Assembly: GCA_038093515.1 (NCBI GenBank)
Contig: JBBPSI010000003.1
Span: 248,001-312,000, forward strand
Source of the DNA: Butyriboletus loyo
Taxonomy: Eukaryota; Basidiomycota; Agaricomycetes; Boletales; Boletaceae
DNA: 64,000 nt
Reading direction: 5' to 3'
The position numbers and the translations under genes were made by a program. The notes beneath the pieces were generated by a model that was not told where the DNA came from, did not search any database, and saw nothing but the letters and a program-made list of their open reading frames with translations. Positions 22,501 through 34,544 of the stretch are shown in pieces; within the stretch, counting starts at the first letter, position 1; every line of letters begins with the position of its first letter.

Positions 22501-24997
22501 AGTCGAGAGTCAATGGAAGAGGACCTCTTGTGGATAAAGATGGTAGAGGCTTGATCCCGAGGACTTGGAGCGACGAGGGGTGCACGACGGGCAACACTGT
22601 TGACAAACGTCTTGACAGCATCACAGAGGGGATCGGTATCCACCTGTAGCTCCGAATATGTCTCCGAAATGCGTTCAAGAGGCAAGCTCCCTGATAATAC
22701 CTCTTCGGTAGCGGCATCGTATCGGATCATGAGGTCTTCAATCCGTACTTGCAGATCATTTACTTCCTCCCGAAGTGAGGTCATAGCTGCAGATTGAGAT
22801 CTAACCGCGTCCAATAATTGTACCATCTGGTTGACATTCCCTAGTCGATTCATGAGTCCACCGTATGTCTGAACGAGGAAGGAGTCTAAAGATGCCTCGA
22901 GAGAGCCTGGTAGGGAATCTAGGGGTACCGCGATATCGCGCGAAAGAGTCTCGCGTACAATGTTAAGGCGTTTGAGTATGTCCGACGAGGAGACAATGGG
23001 GTCCAGACTGCGAGACCGAGGCGTCTCAGGGGTCAAAGGGTCCGCACCAATCCCGTCTGGTAGCTTCCATTTTTCTCTTTCCATCGTTTCTCCCACCTCA
23101 CTCTGAATGCCTTGCAAAACTCCGAGAGATTCATTCATGATTGACCATACCTTCCTGACGACCCTGAGGTGTCCCACCCGTGTGTCCGTGTCGTTAACAA
23201 GGATACGCAATCTGTCCTGTACAACTACCAAGGTATCCAATACGTTGGCTGCGTGTTGTTTGAAGGATGGGTCAATCTCGGGTCGGTCCAAGTTTAGGAG
23301 GGCTAGCTGATAGGAACAGACGAGTTTATCTGCAGCAGAATTGGCCTGTTCTGCTTCTTCTAGCAAAGCTGGGAACAAAGCGAGGAATGTAGCATGCATG
23401 GTGGGTTGTAGGCAAGTTTCGTTTAACAAGTCTGGTGGTGACCCGTCTCCCTCATAAGTAGAGATACCATGTGAAAGGCGATCGATGGTGGAGTTGAACT
23501 TTAACAACAGTTCGTTCGCGGACTGGGAGAGGAGATCAACTTCCTTGACGGCCTCGTAATTGGAACGGTACTCCTTGGCGAGAATATCTACTTTGGTGAC
23601 CAAGTCCGTAGCAGTCGCGAATTCTGTGGATAGGCTTTGAACGAGCATTTTGTTAAACGACAGTTGATCCGGGAACAATGGATGAGTTGGTCGAGGGAAA
23701 ATGCCTGGACTAGACATTGGGTCTCCACGTAGCACGAGACGTTTGAAAAGAGTGTCGACTCGAGAGGTAAAGCTTGAGCTCTGCCGAGGAGTGGGGTGAT
23801 AAAGTTTAGCAGTCTCGATTTCTTCCAGGAGGTTCTGCGCCGTATTCTGATCTTTCATGGTCTCGACGTAGAGTTCGTCCGCCCTGCCGAGAGAAATTAC
23901 ACGGAAACTTGTTGAGAAGAACGAGGCCGCTCACTTTCGCCACTGCATTACAATGTCCATGACGAACTTGCCAACGTCCTCCATCTCATGGATGCCCTTT
24001 TCTTCCAGCCTATCCTGCTCATCAAGTAGTTCCTCTGGAACAGGCTTTCGACTGTTGTCTATCAATCTGTCCAGAGCCTTTCCTGCGGCAGCAATCCTTC
24101 CGTGTCGCAGGGACGTTATTTTTCCAGCGAATTGGGCTGCGTCGCGAGACAGTAATTCTGCGAGCTTGAAGCGTGCAGTTCGAGAAAAACCGGCGTTGGA
24201 GGTTGAGGAAGTATCGGAAGCCATGGAAGCGATAGATCCTCTGCGTGCAGAGGGCCGCTCCTCATGCTTCACCATGACTTCGTAGATAGACGGAGACCAT
24301 CGAGCACGAGTTGCGAGGAATGCTTCGATGTCAACCAGAAGCTTCTTCAGATCCGCCCAAGCAGCAGTACGGTGTTCTTCCCAACTGAGTCGAACACCAA
24401 GAAGGTCGAGGTTTTCTGAGCGATCTCGAAGGAGGTGTAGGAGCTTGTCGAGTTCGTAAATGGTTGTGAGGGTGAGCTCGATGAGATCGGTGTCCTCCGG
24501 GGAGAGATGGCGTTGGGTGGCAGCTGCAAAATGTCGGTGAGCAGGAAGAGAAGAAATATCAAGTACATACCCTTTGTGAACATTCTGAGCTTCTTGAACT
24601 CACCGGAGTCAAAGATCTCGGTCTCTTTCTCGATCCTGTCATGTTCCGCCAGCCAATCTTGAAGCTGTTCGCGAGAAGGTAGACCAGGCACAGAATCGGC
24701 GGAAGTGCGGACGGCATCAATGCCGACGAAGACTTGGATGGGGGGTAACTGCTCGAGAAACTGGAAGACGAAGTGAGAAGAGAGAGATTGGAAGGAGGTG
24801 CAGCGGAAACTAACTTTAATTTTTTCCTCTATCCATGCTTTGCGTTCGCTGAATGCCTGAAGCTCGATGACTTCGTGAGACTCTAGTGTTTCTTTCTCTG
24901 TATCGTTGGGAGGTCGGGGGTACTGAAGAGTGTCGCTTGATTCAGCGCCAGTGAAGGCGAGTTCTGAGACCGTCGGGGGCGGCGAGGGAGAGGCCAT
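19513..24997 (-). CDS. Large coiled-coil protein with C-terminal GAS2 (GAR) microtubule-binding domain
   Basis: Six exons, complement of 19513-19906, 19964-21419, 21470-23883, 23935-24523, 24571-24760 and 24815-24997, give 1,741 aa. Most of the protein is helical with heptads and spectrin-like spacing (for example ETAKLYHPTPRQ, NLLEEIE). A Glu/Gln/Arg-rich coil lies near residue 1,100 and a Ser/Arg-rich linker follows. Near residue 1,530 the GAS2-related domain appears: NKLDVAVGDVVNKLPVNINV, then ADTWKDQSGKYWIGDQEPKL, CFCRILRSQTVMVRVGGGWQ and ELSKFIKDHFADQF. In animals this zinc-containing domain binds microtubules in spectraplakins and GAS2. Here there is no calponin-homology domain, so it is not a full spectraplakin. 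A microtubule-linked scaffold role is inferred. The start is 235 bp from the divergent membrane gene. Confidence 0.88.
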
Positions 24998-25231
24998 ATC
25001 CGGGCTTGATAGCTGTCAAGTCAGAAGGGTGACGTTTGGACAATGGACGGATCGATCAGCCAAAGAGACTGTGCATCGCCCGCGCCCCGTGTATATAATC
25101 AGCTCGTCGTTGTCGTCGTCGACGTGCTCCCTGAGTTTCTGCAGAGCGTTCGCAACGTGCGACCGCGTCTGCCCCGAGCATTACCTAAGCATACCTTGGC
25201 CTACTCCCAGTCGTCGACGTCAATCTCTACG

Positions 25232-25904
25232 ATGGAGGAGACACCGTCGAGGGACAACGTTCTCCTCAGACGGCCAGCTATCACCACCGTCGTCCTTCTC
25301 ACCGCCCTTCTTGTTCCCGTCGTCGCCGTCCCCTATGCTCTCACCCGTAGGCACACCTCCCGCCTCATGAAGCAGATTGATTACCTCGTCGTTGCCAATG
25401 CCGATCTTCAGAAGTTCGTCTCCAAGTCTGCACACGACATTGCCCTCAAACGCGAGGACTTGGCCCATATGACATCCCTCCTAGAGAAGTCCAAAAGCGA
25501 CATATCTCTCTTGCGTCGCGACATGTCACAAACCCAAGTCCAGCTGAATTCATTCCAGTCTGCCACACGCGCAGAGTTGCAAACCCTCTTTGATGAGGGA
25601 AAGCTAACGAGGCAAGTTTTGCCTGCCGGTGCATCCCAGTGTGCAACCTATATCCGCCACTTATGCTTACATCCTTCAGGCACCGTCTTGATCTATTTCC
25701 TCGGCTTGGCTTATCACTAGCTGATGTTGCAGCATTCATGCACGAAGCAGAGCTCAACCAGGGTGTCCCTTTGTCGGCCACGCACGATCACGGCATTGAG
25801 AGGCTACGTACTTTAGCTCTCAAGCTGCAGATCTCACCCACCCCGCATCAGGTAGGTTATTCCACCAAACCCTTGAAACAGATCTCACTCAGGGGCAGTC
25901 TTGA
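25232..25904 (+). CDS. Small membrane-anchored coiled-coil protein, unknown function
   Basis: Three exons, 25232-25611, 25680-25851 and 25893-25904, give 187 aa; an in-frame upstream ATG at 25043 would add 63 residues. After a short basic head comes one membrane span (TTVVLLTALLVPVVAVPYAL), then a heptad-rich stretch (LLEKSKSDISLLRRDMSQTQ) to about residue 125. The second exon has RHRLDLFPRLGLSLADVAAF and a helical end. The first intron uses a GC donor in the classic context AG|GCAAGT; reading through it meets a stop. No family was recognised. A membrane-organising or tethering role is possible but unsupported. Confidence 0.65.
25612..25679 (+). other. GC-AG intron (AG|GCAAGT)
   Basis: A 68 bp intron with the standard GC donor consensus and acceptor CTTCAG. 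Removing it joins ACG-AG to G-CAC in frame and keeps a second exon of 57 codons with coding character. Confidence 0.7.
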
Positions 25905-26176
25905 TTGATATCTGCCCGGCACCGGGTCCACGTACTTTGCCGCAGCCAGTTTCTGTGGGCTGCCGAGCATTTTGCATCCAGTGGAAGTGATCATTGCTGT
26001 AGTACTCTAGGTGTGTTCTTATCTGTAAAGTTGTAGTTGCTCAGAAACAAATAAAGCAAGCCGCTAATGAATAAGTGCAAGTATACAAGTACAGAATTCA
26101 AGTATTCACTAGTCATACAGAGCTAGATGTGAAGCCGCTCAAAACACGATCTACTCTTTATATACGCACATGACGT

Positions 26177-28360
26177 TCATGAAGATAACCAAAGTTTGTA
26201 CCACTTCCGTTTTTTCTTGGGAGGTAACGGTTTGGGTGGGGCTGGTAATCTAGTAATGTCATCAGATCCAATTCGCAGATATCCTGGTTTGTGCACATAC
26301 TCGTCCACAAACACAGGATAATCCTTGCGCAAGGAAGCCATTGCCTGAGTTATTTGTGCTTGATAGGCTAGAAGGATGTTACTGGGAATAGGTAGCTTCC
26401 GCCTCCAAATAGCGACACTGTTTCCGGAGGGTGATGGTAGGAAGACAAAGACTATGATATGCGTGGTTGGGTTATAGTAACCGACGGACTCTTGCAAAAT
26501 CCGATCCATAGTCAGTTGAATTTGGTTCCAGGTGACCCAATCAAAGGTTGGTTCATTGGGGGAATGAACGGGTCGATAAGCAGCATTGACAATCAAGGCG
26601 CCTCGTTCTCGTGTCTGGAGGAATTTTTGCAACTGAGGAAATATTAGAAACTGGGTGTGTGCAGGGGGATCAGCCGGCTCACACCAAAGGACGCAATCCC
26701 AAATGACATGGAATTTATCCAACTTAAAAGGGACGAGACTCGTTCGTCTTTGTCCGGGGAGAACAACCAGTGAAAGCGATCCGTAGCCTTACGTTCCTTG
26801 CCGTAGAAAGCACGTTGCACGCTCTTCAATGCTTCGCCTCGTGACTCGACGAATTGGAAATCCGTCATCCGCTGCATCGCCGCGCGACCCGGTTCGCTCT
26901 CCGTGGATGGTGCGGTACCCGAATATGCATACGAAAGTGTCTTTGACATTGGGATTGTCGAGAGTCCAAGCTTGTTTTGCGGCAGAGCATTAACAGTGAG
27001 GTTTTCGACAACAGTTGAGTGTGCAACGGAAGGGGCGGAAGGAAGCGTAGACGCGTGGAACGCACCGGGGGAGAAATGAACTCTGTGACCCCAGCCATCT
27101 TGTGTCATGTCTTGTTGTTCCACTTCGTCTTCCAAGTCACTCCATCCGTCACCAAGTCCCCACACATCGTACACCTCTTCCTGTCGCTGTTTATCGCCCT
27201 TGCTATGCTGCTGTGGGCGTGCCCTTTGGTCTTGTGGTTTGCTTTTTTTATCGTTTTTGCTTTCGTGTCCATGGTGTTCATAGGATTGATGACGTCCGTG
27301 CTGCTGCTGCTGCTGCTGCTGTCGGTTCCCATGCTGAGAGGATTGATGCTGCTGCCAATTATTCGCAACCGCGGGGAGGGACGATGCTCCGGCATTCGGA
27401 GGCATAGGATAGGGTTGTTGATTCTGTTGCGGATTATTAAGCAACGCATTCAAAATCCGGGATCGCTGTAGCTGGGATAGAACTGGCTTGCTCCCGGAGG
27501 AGCTTGGGGAGGGTGGAATGGCGGGATCGAAAGTTACCTTGGGTAGTCTCCTCGCCTCCTCGCCCCAGCTTTGCCATCCACTGGTCGGTGCATGCGACGT
27601 TGCTTGGGAATGAGCAGTATGCCCAGATACAGCGTGGTTCCATGCTGCGGAATGAGGTTGTTGACCCCAATCACTGTAGGCATCATTCCATCCATCATTT
27701 GTCTCGTATCCGTCGTCCCCGTTTCCCTGGTCGCCCCACCCATCATCTTCTGCCCATTCATCTGGAGGTGTCCAGGTGTCTTGAGGTTTTTGGGACTTTG
27801 CGTAACCCCATGAACCCTTGTGAGCGCCTGCGTTGGCACCAAATCCCGTCGGGTTCTGGTGGTTCGATGGCGGAAGTTGTTGTTGTTGTTGAGGATAGTA
27901 CGACTTTGTGTGATCCTTTCTTCCACCGGACTTCTTCTGCGGAGGCTGGGGGGGCGATGGGGGCATAGGTGCTTGATCGACGCCTGTTTCCCAGTCGCCA
28001 TCACTCAAGTCTCCATTACCATTTCCGGGCACATTATCCACCCAGCCATCGGCTGAGCGACCGATGTCTTGCCATGACTCCTCTTCTGCACCTTCTACCG
28101 GGCCACCTGAAGGGAAATGATACTGGTCATCAGCCCCGGGATGATCTCAGAGTTTCGCGTGATAGTGAAAGAAGTTTACCCAAGAGGCCTCCGAACTCTT
28201 CTTGTTCCTCTATTGTGTCGATGGTTGCAGAAGGATGCTGGATATGGTGCGCGGAGGGCGGGGATAAAACCACAGGTGGAGGGGGCGGAGGAGGGGGGCC
28301 ACTGACGGCGGGAGTAGGTTCTCTCTGCTTGCCCTTCTTTGTAGTGTTACGCTTCCCCAT
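26177..28360 (-). CDS. Gln/Trp-rich low-complexity protein with conserved C-terminal domain
   Basis: Three exons, complement of 26177-26632, 26683-28106 and 28180-28360, give 686 aa. The N-terminal 60 residues are basic with a run of eight prolines. Residues 80-400 are rich in Trp, Gly, Gln, Asp and Asn with repeats such as WAEDDGWGDQGNGDDGYE and two glutamine runs. The C-terminal 230 residues look folded: FVESRGEALKSVQRAFYGKE, FHWLFSPDKDERVSSLLSWI, LQKFLQTRERGALIVNAAYR, FDWVTWNQIQLTMDRILQES, FVFLPSPSGNSVAIWRRKLP. I recall similar tails in many Agaricomycete hypothetical proteins, but no named family. The GW/GD-rich section could favour condensates or binding to RNA-silencing factors; that is speculation. 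Confidence 0.85.
27301..27321 (-). repeat. CAG (polyglutamine) repeat
   Basis: Seven CTG units on the plus strand code for a glutamine run in the Gln/Trp-rich protein. A second, shorter GTT/TTG run at about 27874-27890 encodes another glutamine run. Confidence 0.85.
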
Positions 28361-28691
28361 TCTTTGTGCACGGTACGCAATTGCTAGACTCGTGTGCAAT
28401 GACGCATGCAACACGCGAAGCAAATGAAAGCCTCGCGGTGTCCGTGCTTTCGATGGAAAGAACGCGGGGGCCTAGCGGGCTTTTTCGGAGGGCGCTTGCA
28501 AGCAGCTGCACGCCACGCACGAATTCAAGGCGTAGATAGATCTGAATTGGTCAAAGGACGGCTGATCAGATAACTTACTTCGGCGTAATCTTAGCCTGAC
28601 TTTGCAATGGGAAGGGAATGCGGAAGAAAGTAACTCCAAGGAGCATCACGAGGCTTTCATTTCCAAACCATAACCCTATTTCAACCACAAC
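28361..28691. other. spacer with promoter of the Gln/Trp-rich gene and LYS12 3' flank
   Basis: This 331 bp gap separates two minus-strand genes. It is GC-rich near 28,470-28,520 and AT-richer near the LYS12 end. Nothing else was recognised. Confidence 0.4.
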
Positions 28692-30223
<1,532 letters not shown>

Positions 30224-30402
30224 GGAACGAAAAGGTACTTTGATTACCATTACACTTGGTCGTCGTGAACGTTTGTGGAGGTTGAATTTTGCGTGTGTAC
30301 GGCCATGAGGTCCCCACTCTCCAGTTGGTCAGTACGCGATCACGTGGTCTCGACATCCACCTACCGCACGCGTGCGCGATCGTCGTCACTCCAGAAAGCA
30401 CG
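30224..30402. promoter_or_regulatory. shared LYS12 / CDT2 promoter with MCB-like ACGCGT and CACGTG
   Basis: The 179 bp between start codons contain CACGTG at 30341-30346 and ACGCGT at 30368-30373, 30 bp before the CDT2 ATG. ACGCGT is the core MBF site; fission yeast CDT2 is known to rise in G1/S. The link here is inferred. Confidence 0.5.
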
Positions 30403-32168
30403 ATGAGCCAGTGCAACCACCAGTGTGTGTTGCTGGAAAGCACTAATGTCCTTCCGCAAACACACGGTCATCCCCTGCCAACACCGCCAGGGGATGTCCC
30501 CTCAAAGCGGAGACCACCAACGCCAGACGGAACACCCGCGAAACGACTGCATCTAACGCGTCTAGACAAAGAAGCTGGTGATGGCGACACAGAGGACTTC
30601 AGTTGCATTGAAAGTCGTGTTCATCGCCATACAATGTTTGACTTGCTGCAGACGTTATCTCGGCGCCTACCATTTAGCTCTCCACGGATCATGTGTATGC
30701 ATCCTCTCGTTCCATCGACGCACATGGCTCATTACCCATTCTCCCGTGTGAAAAGTGCCTTCGCGCCTTATACTGCAGTCCTTTGTATCCTCACACAGAT
30801 CTGATGTGTTCAGATGCTCCTCCCTTGCCGACCATACCTTCGTGACGCCACCCTATGCTTGCGCGTACTCTCATGGTAAGAGAATTCAACATTTGAGCAT
30901 AGAATCCCACCTATGTTGTCATAGGTGCGAAGGGTTGTGGTACTTCCCTTCTTGCCGTAGCCACAGAAGAAGGCTCTGTATCATTCCTCAATACTTCCAC
31001 GCGTCGTGAATGGGACTTCGGTATGTTTAGTTGCAATTTCCCAGTGCCTTGGCTTTACTATTATCTACAGAACCTCAGCGAACGATTTTCCAACCGCACC
31101 AAAATGGGATATTCGATGTGAAATGGAGCCTGGATGATACCATGCTTGCAACAGCATCCGCGGATAAGAGCACACGAATTTGTTCTGTCGAAACACAACA
31201 CCTATTGCAACTGCTTCAGACTCACACTAGTTCTGTCAAGTGCATCGCATGGGACCCGTCTCACCGTGACATCCTCAGCACAGGCAGTAGAGATGGGCAG
31301 ATATGTGTATGGGACCTACGAATGGCAAGCAACCGTGCAGGGACTAGAGAAGACATTCCAGTGTTGCAGCCAGTCATGACCGTCCATGGCGCACATGGTC
31401 AGGGGAAATCAAACAGTGGACGCAGAAAGATAACTCCACTTCCACGGAGCGTCACGAGTATACTTTATGCTGGCATGCGATCCCATGCTCTGATCAGTAG
31501 TGGATCATTTGATGGGTATGTCATAACCACCTATAAAGACTCAGTATGTTCATGGAGTACTTAGCATCCTGAACTTGTGGGACATCCGTCTCCTGGTACC
31601 GAAAGACTCCAAACGACATACGAGATCGCCTTGTGCGTCATCACCAGATGACGCAACAAGAATGAACGGATCGTGTCGACCACGCGGAATCTCTAGCTTA
31701 TGCGCTGGTTCTGGACCAACGTCTGGCCTCCTCTTTGCACTCGGAGCTGATTCTTGGTTATACACTTACTCATCTCTTTCTTTGATACCGTTGGGAGCGG
31801 AGATGCACCCAAATCTCAGAACCTCCTTCTACGTTAAACTTTCCAGCTCACCTTGTGGACGGTGGCTTGCCAGCGGGTGTTCGGGAAAGAGCGGCAGCTC
31901 TTTCCTCATTGACGTTAGCAATGCCACACGCCTGTCTGCATCGCCTCATTCCACGCAACCATTAGCTGCCGCGGTAGAACTTCGTGGACAAACAGGAGAG
32001 GTCGGTGCCGTGGATTGGGCACGCGAAGTGCTGGCTACGTGCGCCGACGACGGTACTGTTCGGGTTTGGAGACCTAATCACGATGTCTACCAAAAGTGTT
32101 TGTCGGACCCTGATGCGGAAAGATGGAACTGGAGTTGGTCACAGGATGTATATCCTTGCGAGAGGTAA
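30403..32168 (+). CDS. cdt2: CDT2/DTL-type WD40 substrate receptor of CRL4
   Basis: Five exons, 30403-30692, 30799-30875, 30925-31020, 31071-31515 and 31565-32168, give 503 aa. A short Pro-rich head (KRRPPTPDGTPAKRLHL) is followed by WD40 blades: VTPPYACAYSHGAKGCG, HQNGIFDVKWSLDDTMLATA, LQTHTSSVKCIAWDPSHRDI, STGSRDGQICVWDLRM, SVTSILYAGMRSHALISSGS, DGILNLWDIR, GRWLASGCSGKS and VDWAREVLATCADDGTVRVW. The order and the PPYAC, HQNGIFDVKW and NLWDIR strings match Cdt2, which with Ddb1-Cul4 destroys Cdt1, Set8 and Spd1-like proteins bound to PCNA. The first intron (106 bp) is the least certain; another acceptor nearby breaks the frame. The C-terminus is short compared with animal DTL. Confidence 0.86.
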
Positions 32169-32359
32169 TTCCGAGTGTCCTCCCGGCTATTCGCCCAGCC
32201 ATTATCGACCGCCAGAATTGTAGTACAGTACGCCTCCATAATAACCGAATGTTGGCAAGATAGGAGAGGCTCGAGGAGACCTCTGCGCGTATGAATGGTG
32301 CTATGCACTACATCAGGTAAGGTGACCCTCTTCTGAATCACTTTAGTCTCGGAATTGCA

Positions 32360-32978
32360 ATGTCAGAAACGCATTCAAGTCGTTTGCTGTGCTTGGAGCC
32401 AGTACACTTGGTTCGCCTTTGGTTGAGGTCCGTAACGTATAGAAACTGGGCGGTGCTTCACTCTAACCTCGGATACGTAGTCGCTCGATCATGGAGAACG
32501 GGACCTTATGCACCCTGTAGGTGAGGATCAGAATTCTTAAAACTTTGCAGGTTATTTGGCCTACGTAGTCACGCATCTTCCTCCGCAAGAGTTGGACAAT
32601 CCCATCCTTTCCATTGAAGGCCAGCGTCTTAGTTATCTCCAAATCGCTGAACATTATGGAGAGTCAGTCACCAAGATTGTGCACGCGTCGCAATCCCCTG
32701 GCAGCATCGATAGTCCTCGGCTCAGAGAATACTTGCAAGCGAAGGTAGAGGCAGGAGCGGGCGGGCACTTCGGAGGACTCTTCTGTTCCCTTTTTTCAGC
32801 CACGATGTCAATTCTACCCGCACTGTTCATCTTAATCGGAGCCGCCATCTGGACTGCGATACTAGTTAAGAAAGCTGAAAGTGTCAACACGATGCGACTC
32901 GCCCAAAGCATCATGTCAGGTATGGGAATGGAATATACCTCAGTTGGGTCCTTGCTTGAGCGCTTATCGGCGACCTAA
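32360..32978 (+). pseudogene. NmrA-like NAD(P)-binding protein remnant
   Basis: Two pieces of one family lie close together. At about 32370-32428 one frame reads FKSFAVLGASTLGSPLVE, the Rossmann GxxGxxG start of NmrA/isoflavone-reductase-like proteins, but the upstream ATG (32360) is in another frame by one base. From 32551 to 32978 comes the matching C-terminal part: ELDNPILSIEGQRLSYLQIA, then GGHFGGLFCS and a TM-like stretch. The 150 or so middle codons expected in this family are missing. I read this as an internally deleted, frameshifted gene. Alternatively a short gene could use only the C-terminal part. A weak 36 bp intron (GTGAGG..TTTGCAG) could precede 32551. Confidence 0.5.
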
Positions 32979-33471
32979 CATGATTAGGTTACTTTCCTCT
33001 TATCGTTGAGAAACGAACTCAGTTGCAGTTACTGTGGATAAACATAATGCTAGCCATTCGACCACGAACTGCTGGACTCGACGATATCTCATGAGCCGCA
33101 GTGAACTAGTTCACACCATGCCAGATACTCTTCTAAAGTATTATTGGGAAAGTCAGTGAAGAAATCATTCACTCACAAAGCAACATACCGACGGCCAAGG
33201 CAACACGACCCCGCATGATTAACAAGAAACATGAAAAGCTACTACAAGTAGAAGGCGTAAATCTGGAGTTTGTCCGGCCTCGGACTATGTTGACCAGCTG
33301 GCCTTGCTATCCGTAGGGTCAATTTCGACCGACGACAAGCAGCCAACGCTCAACAACCTCGAACTAGGCTCAAATTACAAAGCAATTAAGATGCGTGCTT
33401 GGTTACACTGGGGGTATACCTATATTCGGTCAAGATCAACTGTGTGAGAACGTAAGATGATGCGAGCTTTT
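32979..33471. other. gene-free stretch
   Basis: About 490 bp between the NmrA remnant and the ARL1 stop. I see no open frame with splice support, no tRNA and no repeat. Decayed sequence from the same deletion event as the remnant is possible. Confidence 0.4.
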
Positions 33472-34345
33472 CTATTTCTTTTGGATCGCATTCACCAGCC
33501 TGACCACAACTGATGAGCAAGGTGGGGTGGAGGTCAAGAATCACTGACCAATCGAGACCTTCTTCTAAACCTTCACCTATCGTGGCACAACTGCCGCGCA
33601 CACTCCACTGTCTCGCGGTCTCCGCGCCTGCAAGCCCCAATTGTTCGCTGATCTCTTCCGGTTTCAGCGCACCATCTACGTCTTGCTTGTTGCAGAACAC
33701 GAGGAGGGGTACACCACCCAGCTCGTCCTCCGACAGCATGGTCAATAACTCGCTTCGTGAGGTTCCGAGGCGAGAATGATCGGATGAATCTATAACATAA
33801 ATGATTGCAGATGTGTTGGGAAAGTAACACCTCCAATATGGCCTACAAGGGGTCAGGTCGTGTACCGTATCCAAATGCAGAATCTGTTCTCACCGGATGC
33901 TCGACTGTCCCCCAAGATCCCAAACTTGGAACTTGATATTTTTGTACTAGGACAAGTCAGAACAAGTGACAGGATATCGGAGCTTTGGCGCACCTCCACG
34001 GTCTCGACGTTAAACCCGATTGCTTCGAGCCCAAATACGTCAGTTACCCCGACCAGCCAAACCTACCGAATACTCACTGGGTATCGTCGAAACGACTTCA
34101 CCAATCTTGCTTGGAATTATAAAAGAGCCTTGTTTTGGAGCCCAACAACTCATACCTGCAACCTGTACAGAATCGTGGTCTATACGTACATGTCAGACAT
34201 AGGAGGTTGCCGATCGATACCAGCTGGTTCAGCATACCTTCCCCGCCGAATCGAGACCAAGCATTAATATACGGACATCCTGGTCCTTGCTCCACCGCAG
34301 AAGTGATGCGAACGAGTTAAGCAACGAAGAGAAAGTGAGACCCAT
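33472..34345 (-). CDS. ARL1: ARL1-type small GTPase (Golgi)
   Basis: Seven exons, complement of 33472-33499, 33549-33842, 33894-33946, 33994-34022, 34078-34105, 34156-34179 and 34238-34345, give 187 aa. Gly2 in MGLTFSSLLNSF allows N-myristoylation. G1 is GLDSAGKTT (Ser-Ala where many have Gly-Ala), then LYRLQIGEVVSTIPTIGFNV (switch I), G3 WDLGGQSSIRPYWRCYF, G4 NKQD and a G5 that here reads GSCATIGEGLE in place of the usual SA(T)xGxG. It ends LDWLVNAIQKK. ARL1 recruits GRIP-domain golgins to the trans-Golgi. The FQVWDLGGQ and IRPYWRC strings favour ARL1 over ARF1 (which has G-Q-DKIRPLW). Two exons are 24 and 28 nt. The promoter (199 bp) is shared with the WKF-domain gene. Confidence 0.92.
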
Positions 34346-34544
34346 GGAGGAGAAAACAGTGAAGAGCTTAAACCGCACAATGTTAATTGGATGGAGTTTT
34401 CACACCCGAGCGTGAGAGATTCTAGGCACTAGCTTGGTAGTCTCCACCTCTGGTCACATTTACTCTCGTCCTCGCTGGTGGGTGTTGTAACTTGTACCCG
34501 ACTTTGCATGCTCATTCTGCATACACAGGTGTCAGGAATAGCTA

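Noticed and set aside
26683..26760. Apparent frame switch in the Gln/Trp-rich gene (a DKFHVIWDC frame overlapping FGIASFG)
   Set aside because: A 50 bp GT-AG intron (26633-26682) directly joins FGIASFG to LQKFLQTRERG, so the overlapping frame is a shadow.
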